This document shows, piece after piece, positions 16,642 to 26,311 of a DNA stretch of 38,164 nucleotides. Position 1 is the first letter of the stretch, and every line of letters starts with the position of its first letter. A model generated the notes under the pieces. It was given only the letters and a program-made list of their open reading frames with translations. It had not been told where the DNA came from and did not search any database. The stretch covers positions 1 through 38,164 of the forward strand of contig CANGPV010000010.1 in assembly GCA_947455935.1 (NCBI GenBank), given 5' to 3'. The position numbers and the translations under genes are program-made. Source of the stretch: Comamonadaceae bacterium (GTDB taxonomy: Bacteria; Pseudomonadota; Gammaproteobacteria; Burkholderiales; Burkholderiaceae_C).

Positions 16642-17487
16642 TTAATCGTCGCAGGAAATCCATCGGTGCAAAGGATGAACCTCCAAATTGCTGCAAATCC
16701 GCCAAGTCCATCCTTCGGGGGGGTGGGCTAACACCGTCGAAGGCTTGAGTTGGGCAAACACCGCGCTACCTGAACCCGTCATCCGAGGTTGCAAACTTTG
16801 GTTCTCCAGCCAACGCAGGGCTTGAAATACCTCGGGACACAGCCTTTGGGCAACAGCTTGCAAGTCATTGCGCCCGAAGGCGTAAGGCTGTGCAGCAAAG
16901 TCGAGCATTGTAGCAGGCCGAGAGTCACGAACTAAGCTCGGGTCCTGAAAAATCGTGGCTGTGGACAGGCCTTGTTGCGGTTTGAGCACCACAAATCGCG
17001 CTGGGGGCAGGTCTATGGCCTGTAACTGCTCGCCAATGCCTTGTACCCAAGCGTTTCGACCGCCTAAAAAAAACGGCACATCTGCACCCAATGCAGTGCC
17101 AATCGGCAGCAGTCGAGACAGTGGCCAGTTCAGTCCCCAAAGTCGGTTCAAGGCCAACAAAGTGGTGGCTGCATCTGAGGATCCCCCACCCAAACCTGCT
17201 TCAGCGGGGATATTTTTTTGCACCCGAATCAGTGCGCCCAACGAGGTGCCACTGGCTTGCTGCAAGGCCTGCGCTGCTTGCAAGCTCAGGTCAAGTGCTG
17301 GCAATGAGGGGCCGAGGTCTTGGCGGACAAGTTGGCCGTCTTCTCGCAGGTCAAAGTGCAGCACATCCCACCAATCGATCAGCATGAAAGCCGATTGCAG
17401 CAAGTGATAGCCATCGCTGCGTCGTCCAGTGACGTGCAAAAACAAATTTAACTTGGCGGGTGCGGGAACGTGGTGCAAAGACTGCAT
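16642..17487 (-). CDS. ispE: 4-diphosphocytidyl-2-C-methyl-D-erythritol kinase
   Basis: GHMP kinase of the MEP isoprenoid pathway; phosphorylates CDP-methylerythritol. The 281 residues show PAPAKLNLFLHVTGRRSDGYH at the N-terminus, the glycine-rich ATP loop PAEAGLGGGSSDAA (about residues 90-103) and the C-terminal MTGSGSAVFAQL. It follows lolB by 15 bases and precedes tRNA-Gln and prs, so these are probably one transcript. Confidence 0.96.
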   Translation of the reverse strand: MQSLHHVPAPAKLNLFLHVTGRRSDGYHLLQSAFMLIDWWDVLHFDLREDGQLVRQDLGPSLPALDLSLQAAQALQQASGTSLGALIRVQKNIPAEAGLGGGSSDAATTLLALNRLWGLNWPLSRLLPIGTALGADVPFFLGGRNAWVQGIGEQLQAIDLPPARFVVLKPQQGLSTATIFQDPSLVRDSRPATMLDFAAQPYAFGRNDLQAVAQRLCPEVFQALRWLENQSLQPRMTGSGSAVFAQLKPSTVLAHPPEGWTWRICSNLEVHPLHRWISCDD

Positions 17488-17502
17488 GGCAAGAAACCAG
17501 TT

Positions 17503-18021
17503 TCAGGGGTTGGGGTCGAGCAGCACCGTCAACTGCAAACCAGGCAAAGGTTCCCGGCGTTGTGCACCTACACGACGCCCCTTGGGTAGCGCCTCGGCCT
17601 GTATGACCCAGCCCTTCACAGGTGGGCCAGCGCCGTCCAGCCACGCCATCAACTCAGGCAAGGGGAGTGCAGCACCTGTCAAACGCAAGGTCAATTCGTC
17701 CATAGAAGCAAATTGTTGCACTTCAGCGCCTTGTTGCAAGCTCGCACCTTGCGGGTTCCATCGCACCATCGCCAAGGTGGTGCCCAACGGCGAAAGTATG
17801 CTGAGTTCGCCTTGTTCGGGGCGACCCGTCATTTCAAAACTGGTGGTGAATTGCTCGGCAGGCGTTTTTTCTACTCTGAGGGTTAAGCGACCCTCCCAGT
17901 GTCCCTTCGCCGCAGGGTTGGCTGGGTCGACTGCCACATGCCGAGGCGCGTGGCTGCAAGCCGTCAGCAAAACAAGCATGGCACCACATACACCGTGCCA
18001 GCCTTGCTTGCCAGTCAACAT
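17503..18021 (-). CDS. lolB: Outer membrane lipoprotein LolB
   Basis: Outer-membrane receptor that takes lipoproteins from LolA. The 172-residue precursor has a lipoprotein signal ending LLTACS. The mature part has the family's GHWEGRLTLRVE strand, FEMTGRPEQGELSILSPLG, and LPLPELMAWLDG. ATG 18021 overlaps the stop of the TPR gene by one base (TGATG); a TTG one codon upstream is also possible. Identity is supported by the neighbour ispE. Confidence 0.9.
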   Translation of the reverse strand: MLTGKQGWHGVCGAMLVLLTACSHAPRHVAVDPANPAAKGHWEGRLTLRVEKTPAEQFTTSFEMTGRPEQGELSILSPLGTTLAMVRWNPQGASLQQGAEVQQFASMDELTLRLTGAALPLPELMAWLDGAGPPVKGWVIQAEALPKGRRVGAQRREPLPGLQLTVLLDPNP

Positions 18022-19790
18022 CAAAGTTTGACTTTCAGCCGTTTCAAGGTTTGCAGCAGCAGTTCGTTACTTTGGTCAGCGCGCATGGCTTCGCGCCAGA
18101 TTTTTTTGGCTTTTTCTTGTTGACCCAAGCTCCAATGCACCTCTCCCAAATGGGCGGCTATTTCAACATCGGGGCGATTGGCATAGGCGCGTTCCAAAAT
18201 CGCCAACGCTGAAAGTTTGTTGCCCAAGCGAAATTCCACCCAGCCCAGGCTGTCAACGATGTAGGGGTCTTCAGGGGAAAACTCCAGTGCTTTGACAATC
18301 AGGTCTCTGGCCTCGGGCAGTCGTAAATTGCGGTCTGCCAAGGAGAAACCCAAGGCGTTGTAGGCGTGCTGAAAATCGGGCTTGGCGGCGATGATGCTGC
18401 GCAAGAGTTTTTCCATCTCGTCCAAACGCCCTAATTTTTCAGACATCATGGCCACTTCATAGCGCAGATCCATGTCGTCGGGTTCGTCTTTGCTGGCTTT
18501 GACCAAGACTTGGTAAGCATCGTCGTATTTCTTAAAGTCGCGCAGCAACTTCACCTCTGCTTGCAAGCGGGCTCGCTTGGCCTGAGGGGTGTTGGTAGGC
18601 AGTTGCGCAATCAGCGCACGTGCTTTGGCCATGTCGCCTTTACTGGCTAACAAGGTGGCGCGTTGCACCTGTACTTGTGTGAGTTGCTCGGGATCGTCAA
18701 TTTTGCTTAACCACGACTCAGCCTCGGCATTGTTTTTGGCTTTGATGGCGAGTTGCGACAACATCAAATAGGCTTGCGACAGACCGCGTACTTCTTGTTT
18801 GTCTTTTTCCAGTTCAATAAAATTCAGCAGCGAGGCCTTGGCCTGGGCATCTTGCGCCTGTTCAACTTGTACAGCACCCAACAGCAACCACACATCCGAG
18901 AAATTAGGCATCTCGTTGGACAGCGCTTGCAATTGAACCAAAGCGTCATTTAAGCGTTGGTTGTCAATCAGCACCCGCGCATAGCTAAGTTGCAAATTGT
19001 GTTGCCCCTTTTTTTGCAACGCTTTGAGAACCAGCTCCTCGGCCTGAGCCTCCCCCAGAGACAGCAACTCCAATGCCAGCATGGCGGGTTCAGGGGAATC
19101 GGGTGACTTGGCCAGCGCTAACTTAGCGGCTTCCACGGCTTGTGGCAATTTTTTGGCCCATATACGCATACGACCAATGGTGGCCCAGGCGACAGCCGAT
19201 GTGCTTTCTTGGCTGGTGAAAGGCACTAATGCTTGTTCAACCACTGCATTGGCGAGTTCTTTGTCTTGCGCTTGGGAATAAATTTGGGGGATACCAACAA
19301 TCCCTTCGACTTGCTGCTCGGGGGGCAGCAAACTGATGCTTGAGCGCAGGGTGGTAACGCTCTCGGCCAATTGGTTCAGCGCGATCTGGATTTGCAGCAC
19401 ATAGCTGTTGGCTTCATGCGATTTGGGATGGGCTTTTTTCCAGGCTTTGGCGCTCTCGAGTGCCGAGGGCCCCGAGCGGGCTGCTAAAGCTACTTCAACC
19501 GAACGTTTGTAAATCGACTCGTCACCACTTTTGCGAGCAGCTTCAAAAATCAGCGAGTAACCCGCCGCCGGGTCGCCTTTGGCTACTTGCATCTCGCCCA
19601 GGAGAATGAGCATCATCCACTCGGCGTTGAGATTGGAGTTTTCGATGACAGCGGGTTCTGCGGTACCGGGTTGCGCTTGCGCTTGCTGCGCCCAAGCCGA
19701 ATGAAAGAGGCTGCCAAACAAGGTCAGGCTGGTTGCCCCCGCCAGCCAAGCGCGACGCAGTGCATGCAAACGTGTGTAAGTATTCATCAT
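18021..19790 (-). CDS. Secreted tetratricopeptide-repeat protein
   Basis: A 589-residue protein with an N-terminal signal peptide ([20 protein letters not shown], cleavage near residue 34) and many helical TPR-like units. The clearest are near the C-terminus: [63 protein letters not shown] and [29 protein letters not shown]. Proteins of this kind sit ahead of lolB in Burkholderiales and may support outer-membrane lipoprotein traffic, but that is only positional inference. The gene starts with two ATG codons (19790, 19787) and diverges from mutM. Confidence 0.88.
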   Translation of the reverse strand: MMNTYTRLHALRRAWLAGATSLTLFGSLFHSAWAQQAQAQPGTAEPAVIENSNLNAEWMMLILLGEMQVAKGDPAAGYSLIFEAARKSGDESIYKRSVEVALAARSGPSALESAKAWKKAHPKSHEANSYVLQIQIALNQLAESVTTLRSSISLLPPEQQVEGIVGIPQIYSQAQDKELANAVVEQALVPFTSQESTSAVAWATIGRMRIWAKKLPQAVEAAKLALAKSPDSPEPAMLALELLSLGEAQAEELVLKALQKKGQHNLQLSYARVLIDNQRLNDALVQLQALSNEMPNFSDVWLLLGAVQVEQAQDAQAKASLLNFIELEKDKQEVRGLSQAYLMLSQLAIKAKNNAEAESWLSKIDDPEQLTQVQVQRATLLASKGDMAKARALIAQLPTNTPQAKRARLQAEVKLLRDFKKYDDAYQVLVKASKDEPDDMDLRYEVAMMSEKLGRLDEMEKLLRSIIAAKPDFQHAYNALGFSLADRNLRLPEARDLIVKALEFSPEDPYIVDSLGWVEFRLGNKLSALAILERAYANRPDVEIAAHLGEVHWSLGQQEKAKKIWREAMRADQSNELLLQTLKRLKVKL

Positions 19791-19826
19791 CGAATGATAA
19801 TCGCAGCATTCCCCAGTCTGCTTGCC

Positions 19827-20642
19827 ATGCCCGAATTACCCGAAGTTGAAGTGACTCGCCTGAGTTTTGCCTCTCGCATTGCGGGCGCCAAGGTATTGAA
19901 TGTAGCCATGGGCAAGCCCTTGCGCTGGCCCTTGGGCTGTGCGGTCAGCAGTTTGCAGGGACTGAACGTGATCGGTGTTCGACGTCGTGGCAAGTATTTA
20001 TTGCTCGATTTAAACCAAGGCCTGTTGCTTATTCACCTTGGAATGTCGGGGTCTTTGTCGTTTGGCCCTGCCTTAAGTCCGCCTGGCCCCCATGACCATT
20101 TCGATTGCCATACCGACAAAGGCTTGTTGCGCTTGCATGACCCTAGGCGCTTTGGCGCGGTGGTGTTTGTCCCAAGCCAAGACAGCCCTGTCGCACACAA
20201 GTTGCTAGGCCATTTGGGCGTGGAACCTTTGGAAGACGGTTTCAGCGCCGATGCGTTTGCGAAAGCTTTGAAAACCCGATCAACGGCCATCAAACAACTG
20301 CTGTTGGCAGGCGACGTGGTGGTGGGCGTGGGGAATATTTACGCCAGCGAAGCCTTGTTTTTAGCCGGTATTCGACCGACCACCCGTGCGTGCCGCATCA
20401 GCAAACCCCGCGCTTTCAAACTGCATGCAGCCATTCAACAGGTGTTGAAAGCTGCCGTTGCCTTGGGTGGGAGCAGCTTGCGGGATTTTTCTAATGCGCA
20501 GGGGCAAGACGGCTATTTCCAGCTTCAAGCCATGGTCTACGACCGCGCGGGAGAGCCATGCCGTGTGTGTGCCTCGCCCATCAAACGCATGGTGCAAGGG
20601 CAGCGCTCAACGTTTTACTGTCCCCAATGCCAAAAACCTTAG
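19827..20642 (+). CDS. mutM: Formamidopyrimidine-DNA glycosylase
   Basis: Excises 8-oxoguanine and formamidopyrimidines and nicks the abasic site. The 271-residue product begins [11 protein letters not shown], with the catalytic Pro2 and Glu3 that fix the ATG at 19827. Other features: [33 protein letters not shown] (helix-two-turn-helix) and the C-terminal zinc finger [16 protein letters not shown]. It overlaps mutY by 16 bases, so the two 8-oxoG repair genes are co-expressed. Confidence 0.97.
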   Translation: MPELPEVEVTRLSFASRIAGAKVLNVAMGKPLRWPLGCAVSSLQGLNVIGVRRRGKYLLLDLNQGLLLIHLGMSGSLSFGPALSPPGPHDHFDCHTDKGLLRLHDPRRFGAVVFVPSQDSPVAHKLLGHLGVEPLEDGFSADAFAKALKTRSTAIKQLLLAGDVVVGVGNIYASEALFLAGIRPTTRACRISKPRAFKLHAAIQQVLKAAVALGGSSLRDFSNAQGQDGYFQLQAMVYDRAGEPCRVCASPIKRMVQGQRSTFYCPQCQKP

Positions 20643-21667
20643 TTAGCTCGGCCAGTTTTGCCAAGCGCTTGCTGGCGTGGCAAAAGCATCATGGCCGGCA
20701 TGATTTGCCTTGGCAAGCCAATGCAGATCCCTACCGCGTTTGGTTGTCAGAGATCATGTTGCAGCAAACCCAAGTGGTTACTGTCATTCCTTATTTCACC
20801 CAGTTTGTGCAACGTTTTCCCACGGTGAACGACTTGGCCCAAGCCAGTTTGGATGAGGTTTTGGGCATGTGGAGTGGGCTGGGTTATTACAGCCGCGCTC
20901 GCAATTTGCACCGTTGTGCACAAGCTGTGGTGAGTGAGCATGGCGGGGTATTTCCCGCCGGCAAGGACGCTTTGCAAGCCTTGCCAGGCATAGGTCCCTC
21001 AACCGCTGCGGCCGTAGCCTCGCTGTGTTTTGCGCAGCGTGAAGCCATACTGGATGGCAATGTGAAGCGGGTGCTGACCCGCGTACTGGGCTTTGGCCAT
21101 GATTTATCAGTAGCCACCTATGAGAAGGCGTTGTGGCAACTTGCCCAAGAGGTGTTACCCAAACGCGGCGCCGATATGCCGCGCTACACCCAAGGGATGA
21201 TGGATTTGGGCGCAACCTTGTGTACCCGCAGTCGCCCCGCTTGCGAGCGATGCCCCATGTTGGGCTTGTGTGTGGCGCAACAGCAAGGGCAGCCCACGGC
21301 TTATCCGGTGAAGTTGCGCAAACTCAAGCGCAGCGCAGAATCGTTGTGGCTGCTGTGCGCCAGGACTGAGGATGGTGAAGCGCTCTTAACTCAACGTCCC
21401 GACAGTGGGGTGTGGGCGAGCTTGTACACACCGCCCTTGTTTGACAGCGAACAGGCTTTGCTTGCTGCTTTACCCCCTGCACTGCGGAGCAAAGTCAGCA
21501 TGGCCCCTGCCTTTGTGCATGTGTTGACCCACAAAGACTTGCATTTGCATGTGGCGCATTTGCGGTTGCCTCAAGCAACTGCATTGGCAGTGGGGAAGTG
21601 GTTCGATCGCAGGATGTGGCCCGCGCTGGGCTTGCCTGCGCCTGTGCGCAAGCTACTGCAAGACTAA
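20627..21667 (+). CDS. mutY: A/G-specific adenine glycosylase
   Basis: Removes adenine mispaired with 8-oxoguanine, complementing MutM. The 346 residues contain [10 protein letters not shown] (catalytic Glu), the helix-hairpin-helix [18 protein letters not shown], the catalytic Asp in [13 protein letters not shown], the [4Fe-4S] cluster [17 protein letters not shown] and a C-terminal NUDIX-like 8-oxoG recognition domain. ATG 20627 lies inside the mutM 3' end; an earlier frame opening at 20558 has no homology. The stop shares bases with the convergent rapZ stop. Confidence 0.96.
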   Translation: MPKTLVSSASFAKRLLAWQKHHGRHDLPWQANADPYRVWLSEIMLQQTQVVTVIPYFTQFVQRFPTVNDLAQASLDEVLGMWSGLGYYSRARNLHRCAQAVVSEHGGVFPAGKDALQALPGIGPSTAAAVASLCFAQREAILDGNVKRVLTRVLGFGHDLSVATYEKALWQLAQEVLPKRGADMPRYTQGMMDLGATLCTRSRPACERCPMLGLCVAQQQGQPTAYPVKLRKLKRSAESLWLLCARTEDGEALLTQRPDSGVWASLYTPPLFDSEQALLAALPPALRSKVSMAPAFVHVLTHKDLHLHVAHLRLPQATALAVGKWFDRRMWPALGLPAPVRKLLQD

Positions 21668-22533
21668 ACCGTGTCAAGCTCGCGGTGGCGCTTGAGGCTA
21701 ACCCAGTCGGGAGAAAAATGCCTATGCAAAGCTTCTACCAAGAACACCGATCGGTGCTGACCTCCCGTGCACCCGATAGCCACCGTCACATAGCTGCGAT
21801 GATCATTTTTCAAAGAGGGCAACCATTGCTCTAAAAACTGGCATATATGGGCTTGCATGTTTTGCACGGGCGTTTGGTGCTCTAACCAAAGCGCTACTGC
21901 AGCGTCCCGCCCTGTGAGGGCTTTCAGGTCGGGTTCGTAATGGGGATTGGGCAACATGCGCACATCGAAGACAAAGTCGGCATGCACAGGAATGCCCCGT
22001 TTGAAAGCGAAAGACTCGAACATCAGGGTGAGCTGTGCGCTGGGTGCAGACACCAGCGAATGCACATAGTCTTGCAACTTCACCGCACGCAGCAAACTGG
22101 TGTCAATGATGTGCGACTCTTCGCGCAAATCAGACAAAAGTTGGCGTTCCAATTCGATGGCTGCTGCCAAATCACGGGTAGAGACCGCCGCGCCTTTGTC
22201 CGCTCGAGAGAGCGGATGGTTGCGCCGCGTTTCAGAAAAACGATGCACCAAGGTGTCGGTGTTGGCATCTAAAAACAGCAACCGCACATTCACCTGTTGT
22301 TCGCGCAGTTGCGCCAGTTGGGCAGGCACCAAGTGCAGGGCGTGGGCGCTGCGCACATCCATGGCGATGGCCACTTTGTCTTGCTGGGTCTGGTCTTCCA
22401 AATGCACAAAGGGCAGCAGCAGTTCGGGGGGCAGGTTGTCCACGCAGTAATAGCCCGCGTCTTCCAAGGCATGCAAAGCAATGGATTTGCCTGAACCCGA
22501 CATGCCCGTGATGAGGATGAGTTCGCGGTTCAT
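21664..22533 (-). CDS. rapZ: RNase adapter protein RapZ (YvcJ family)
   Basis: ATP-binding adapter; in enterobacteria RapZ presents the sRNA GlmZ to RNase E to control glucosamine-6-phosphate synthase. The 289-residue product has the P-loop GMSGSGKS at the N-terminus, [11 protein letters not shown], the [16 protein letters not shown] segment and the C-terminal [13 protein letters not shown] overlaps the recN stop (ATGA); the 3' end overlaps mutY by 4 bases. Whether a GlmZ-type sRNA exists in this lineage cannot be judged here. Confidence 0.95.
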   Translation of the reverse strand: MNRELILITGMSGSGKSIALHALEDAGYYCVDNLPPELLLPFVHLEDQTQQDKVAIAMDVRSAHALHLVPAQLAQLREQQVNVRLLFLDANTDTLVHRFSETRRNHPLSRADKGAAVSTRDLAAAIELERQLLSDLREESHIIDTSLLRAVKLQDYVHSLVSAPSAQLTLMFESFAFKRGIPVHADFVFDVRMLPNPHYEPDLKALTGRDAAVALWLEHQTPVQNMQAHICQFLEQWLPSLKNDHRSYVTVAIGCTGGQHRSVFLVEALHRHFSPDWVSLKRHRELDTV

Positions 22534-24209
22534 GTGCGTGCAGTCTTAGGCTTGGGGGCCGCCTTGGTCATGGCTTGCAACATTTCACGTGCATGGGCGT
22601 GGGTGGTGTCAGACAAACGCTCGCCACCCAACATGCGGGCAATTTCTGCGACCCGCTGTTCGCCCTCAGCAGGGGTGACAACGCTTGAAACGCCAGTTTT
22701 GTCGGCATGTTTGGCCACCACCCAATGGTGGTCTGCGCAGGCAGCAACTTGGGGCAAATGGGTGACCGCCAACACTTGGCGGTCTTTGCCCAATTGCTTC
22801 ATCAAACGGCCTACGGTTTCAGCGACAGCGCCACCGACGCCTGCATCGACCTCGTCAAAAATCAGTGTTTGTGCTGTACCCAACTGGCTGGTGGTAACAG
22901 CGATGGCCAAGGCGATACGAGAGAGTTCGCCCCCTGAAGCCACTTTGCCAACCGGGCGTGGCGTACTGCCAGCGTGACCAGCCACCAAAAATTGCACCTC
23001 TTCCAAACCATGGCTGGCAGGTTCTGGCAGGGCCTGCAATTGCACTTGAAATTGACCGCCTTGCATACCTAAGCTTTGCATGGCTTGGGTGATGCTGGCT
23101 GCCAGTTTGGGCGCTGCAGCCTGGCGAGCTTTGGATCGTTTTTTGGCCTCCATCATGAAGGCATTTTGGGCTTGTTGCTCTGCGGCTTCGAGCGCTGCTA
23201 CATCGGCTGCAGCGTCGAGCTTGGTGAGTTCTTGCTGCCATCCGATGTAGAGCACAGGCAGTTCTTGCGGCGTACGTTTGTAGCGGCGTGACAAAGCCAC
23301 CCATAAACCCATGCGAGCGTCAATCTCGGCCAAACCTTGGGGGTCTAAATCAGCGCGGCGCAACCACGCCTGCAAGCTGTGGGCTGCATCTTCGGCTTGC
23401 GCCAAAGCCGAGCCGAGTTGATCGCTGAGTTGTTGAAACTCTGGTTCGATATGTGCTTGCTCTTGCATGGCTTTGACAGCCTGCGCCAAATGGCTGTGGG
23501 CTCCATCTTCATCGTTCAAATGGGCGATAGCTGTTTGCGCTGCGTCCATCAGTGACTGCGCGTGTGACAAGCGGCTGTGTTGGGCGTTGAGCTCATCCCA
23601 TTCATCTGCACCCGGGGCGAGTTTGTCGACCTCGCTAATTTGCCAACTCAGGCGCTCACGTTCTTGTTGCAACTGGTCTTGTGCCAAGCGTGCGTGTTCC
23701 AAGGTTTGCAGGCGCTCTCGCCAATCGTTCCATAGCGTTTGCAAAGCTTGTGCAGGAATTTGGGCGTAGGCATCCAGCAATTCACGCACGGCGCTGGGTC
23801 GCGTGAGACTTTGCCAAGCATGTTGCCCGTGAATATCCAGCAATTGGTCGCCAATTTCACGTAACTGGGTGGCGGTAGCGGGGCTGCCGTTGATCCACGC
23901 TCGGCTTTTGCCTTGGGCATCAATGCTGCGTTTGAGCAGCAGCTCATCGGCAGCGTCAAAACCGTTGATGTGCAACCAAGGCTGCAAATGTGCAGGTGTG
24001 GTGAACTCAGCGCACAGCTCGCTACGTGCCGCGCCTTCTCGCACCACGCTGGCTTCGGCACGGGCACCCAGCACCAACTGCAATGCGTCTATCAAAATAG
24101 ATTTACCAGCCCCAGTTTCGCCGCTGAGCACGGTAAAGCCAGCGCCAAACTCGAGTTCGAGTTGGCGAACAATGACAAAGTCACGCAGGCTGATGCGTTG
24201 CAAGCTCAT
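22530..24209 (-). CDS. recN: DNA repair protein RecN
   Basis: SMC-like ATPase of double-strand break repair. 559 residues: N-terminal Walker [15 protein letters not shown], a long central coiled coil (about residues 150-370, interrupted by [13 protein letters not shown]), then [16 protein letters not shown] (signature), [11 protein letters not shown] (Walker B) and [12 protein letters not shown]. Overlaps nadK upstream and rapZ downstream by ATGA. No LexA-box could be identified near it because it lies inside the nadK-led operon. Confidence 0.96.
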   Translation of the reverse strand: MSLQRISLRDFVIVRQLELEFGAGFTVLSGETGAGKSILIDALQLVLGARAEASVVREGAARSELCAEFTTPAHLQPWLHINGFDAADELLLKRSIDAQGKSRAWINGSPATATQLREIGDQLLDIHGQHAWQSLTRPSAVRELLDAYAQIPAQALQTLWNDWRERLQTLEHARLAQDQLQQERERLSWQISEVDKLAPGADEWDELNAQHSRLSHAQSLMDAAQTAIAHLNDEDGAHSHLAQAVKAMQEQAHIEPEFQQLSDQLGSALAQAEDAAHSLQAWLRRADLDPQGLAEIDARMGLWVALSRRYKRTPQELPVLYIGWQQELTKLDAAADVAALEAAEQQAQNAFMMEAKKRSKARQAAAPKLAASITQAMQSLGMQGGQFQVQLQALPEPASHGLEEVQFLVAGHAGSTPRPVGKVASGGELSRIALAIAVTTSQLGTAQTLIFDEVDAGVGGAVAETVGRLMKQLGKDRQVLAVTHLPQVAACADHHWVVAKHADKTGVSSVVTPAEGEQRVAEIARMLGGERLSDTTHAHAREMLQAMTKAAPKPKTART

Positions 24210-25105
24210 GAACCACCCTCATTCCAATGCAGTTTATGCCGCAGTGTGTCAAAGTAATTCCATCCCGTGGGGTGAAGAAATACCGCATGGTGTGGTGATT
24301 TACGCACCACCAAGCGGTCGCCCATCTGCAAGCTGGCCATGGATTGCATGTCGAAATTGGCGCTGGCATCGCGCCCGCCCACCAACTCGATGCTGATTTC
24401 AACAAGGTCCGCCAATACCAAGGGGCGATTTGAAAACGTGTGGGGCGCTATTGGCACCATCACCAAGCCGCCCAAGGCGGGTTGCAACAAAGGGCCGCCT
24501 GCAGACAAAGCGTAAGCCGTCGAACCTGTGGGGGTAGAGATGATGAGGCCATCAGCGCGTTGGTTGGCCACAAAATGCCCATCCACCGATACGCGCATTT
24601 CCACCATGCCCGACGAGGCACCACGGTTGATCACCACATCGTTCAGAGCCAGTGCGTCAAACACACAGTCAGGGCCACGCCACACCTGGGCGTGCAACAA
24701 AATACGGTGGTCTTCCTCGTACTGGCCTAGCAACATGGGTTCTAAAGCAGCTTCCATCTGATCTAAGGGAATGTCGGTGATGAAGCCCAATCTGCCTTGG
24801 TTAATGCCAATCAAGGGGATGCCATGGGGTGCCAGTTGCCGCCCAAAACCCAGCATGGTCCCGTCGCCGCCGACGACCAGCGCCACATCGCAATGTTGGG
24901 CAATACCTGCAACGTCCATCACAGGGCAGGCGTGGTTTTCCCACTGCGCGGCTGTCTCTTTTTCAATCACCACATGGCAACCTTGGCGTTGCAAGAAATC
25001 TACCAATGACGTCAAGATAGGTTGACCAGTCGCCGTGCTGGCCGCATGGCTTGAAGAAGTATGGGATTTGCCGATAACGGCGATATGGGAAAACTGGGGC
25101 TGCAT
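24206..25105 (-). CDS. nadK: NAD kinase
   Basis: Phosphorylates NAD to NADP. The 299 residues include the ATP/NAD motif [37 protein letters not shown], and the conserved [26 protein letters not shown] 25105 ([12 protein letters not shown]) was chosen because it starts the family's first strand; an earlier in-frame start overlaps hrcA. First gene of nadK-recN-rapZ, divergent from hrcA with a 40-base gap containing an AGGGCA-N16-TGCCCT inverted repeat (25106-25133). Confidence 0.96.
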   Translation of the reverse strand: MQPQFSHIAVIGKSHTSSSHAASTATGQPILTSLVDFLQRQGCHVVIEKETAAQWENHACPVMDVAGIAQHCDVALVVGGDGTMLGFGRQLAPHGIPLIGINQGRLGFITDIPLDQMEAALEPMLLGQYEEDHRILLHAQVWRGPDCVFDALALNDVVINRGASSGMVEMRVSVDGHFVANQRADGLIISTPTGSTAYALSAGGPLLQPALGGLVMVPIAPHTFSNRPLVLADLVEISIELVGGRDASANFDMQSMASLQMGDRLVVRKSPHHAVFLHPTGWNYFDTLRHKLHWNEGGS

Positions 25106-25145
25106 AGGGCAAATTACATCATTAAAATGCCCTGAAAGGATGACC

Positions 25146-26153
25146 ATGCTGGACGATCGCGCCAAGTTGTTGCTTAAGACCCTGGTGGAGCGCTATATCG
25201 CTGACGGCCAACCCGTGGGTTCTCGTACCCTTTCCCGCGCCAACGGCATAGAACTGTCGCCAGCCACTGTGCGCAACGTCATGGCCGATTTGGAAGACAT
25301 GGGCCTGATCGTCAGCCCCCATACCTCGGCGGGGCGCATTCCTACAGCGCGTGGCTACCGTTTGTTTGTCGACACCATGCTGACCTTTGACCGTGAGCAT
25401 TTGCAAACCCCCAGTTTGGTGGCCGAGCAACCGCAAAAAGTCATCAGCAGCGCAGCACAACTGTTGTCCAACCTCTCCAACTTTGTCGGGGTGGTGATGG
25501 CACCCAAGCGCAGTTCGGTGTTTCACCATATCGAGTTTTTGCGCCTGTCCGACAAACGTGTGTTAGTCATCATCGTCACCCCCGAGGGTGATGTGCAAAA
25601 CCGGGTGATATTTACCGACACCGATTTTTCGCAGTCGCAGTTGGTGGAAGCGTCCAATTACCTCAACGCACATTTCGCTGGGATGGCCATCGATCAGGTG
25701 CGTGAACGTCTGCAAGCTGAGGTGGAGAGCTTGCGCAGCGAAATTGCTGCACTGATGCAGGCTGCCGTCAACTTCAGTTCGGAGGCCTTGGTGCAAACCG
25801 AAGACGAGGTGGTCATCAGTGGCGAGCGTAATTTGTTGTCTGTGTCCGATTTTTCCAGCGACATGGGTCAATTGCGCCGCGCTTTCGACTTGTTCGAACA
25901 AAAAGCACAACTCATGCGCTTGCTTGATATTTCCTCGCAAGCCGAAGGCGTGCGTATTTATATCGGTGGCGAAAGCCAAATCGTGCCGTTTGAAGAGTTG
26001 TCAGTGGTCAGCGCCAATTACGAAGTTGACGGCCAAGTCGTGGGTACTTTGGGGGTGATTGGCCCGACCCGCATGCCCTATGACCGCATGATTCAAATTG
26101 TGGACATCACCGCAAAGTTGGTGAGTAACGCCTTAAGTCACAAGTCAAATTAA
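25146..26153 (+). CDS. hrcA: Heat-inducible transcription repressor HrcA
   Basis: Repressor that binds CIRCE operators and is kept active by GroEL. The 335-residue product has the N-terminal winged helix ([57 protein letters not shown]) and the HrcA dimerisation/inserted domains, ending in RIYIGGESQ and [17 protein letters not shown] 25146 (MLDDRAK) has AAGGA 5 bases upstream; another ATG lies two codons earlier. A perfect CIRCE lies upstream of rpoH in this window; none is visible upstream of hrcA, so autoregulation by the classical site is unlikely here. Confidence 0.97.
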   Translation: MLDDRAKLLLKTLVERYIADGQPVGSRTLSRANGIELSPATVRNVMADLEDMGLIVSPHTSAGRIPTARGYRLFVDTMLTFDREHLQTPSLVAEQPQKVISSAAQLLSNLSNFVGVVMAPKRSSVFHHIEFLRLSDKRVLVIIVTPEGDVQNRVIFTDTDFSQSQLVEASNYLNAHFAGMAIDQVRERLQAEVESLRSEIAALMQAAVNFSSEALVQTEDEVVISGERNLLSVSDFSSDMGQLRRAFDLFEQKAQLMRLLDISSQAEGVRIYIGGESQIVPFEELSVVSANYEVDGQVVGTLGVIGPTRMPYDRMIQIVDITAKLVSNALSHKSN

Positions 26154-26264
26154 CAAACCTTTTTAAAATGGCTGTTAATTACATAAGCTGTTAGATTTAA
26201 AAAAACACAATCACTCGCTTTTCGTGGGTAATCGTGTGTTGTGGTGCACGCCCATGGGTGACAC

Positions 26265-26292
26265 TTGTCTGAAATGTCGCAACATGTATATG
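26265..26292 (+). promoter_or_regulatory. Candidate promoter for the TerB-like gene
   Basis: TTGTCT (26265-26270) and TATATG (26287-26292) are separated by 16 bases, about 20 bases before the ATG, with AGAGG (26302-26306) as ribosome site. The rest of the 158-base hrcA-TerB interval is A+T-rich, contains a 7-base direct repeat GCTGTTA (26171 and 26187) and no visible gene or strong terminator. Confidence 0.4.
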
Positions 26293-26311
26293 CGCACATT
26301 CAGAGGCAACC

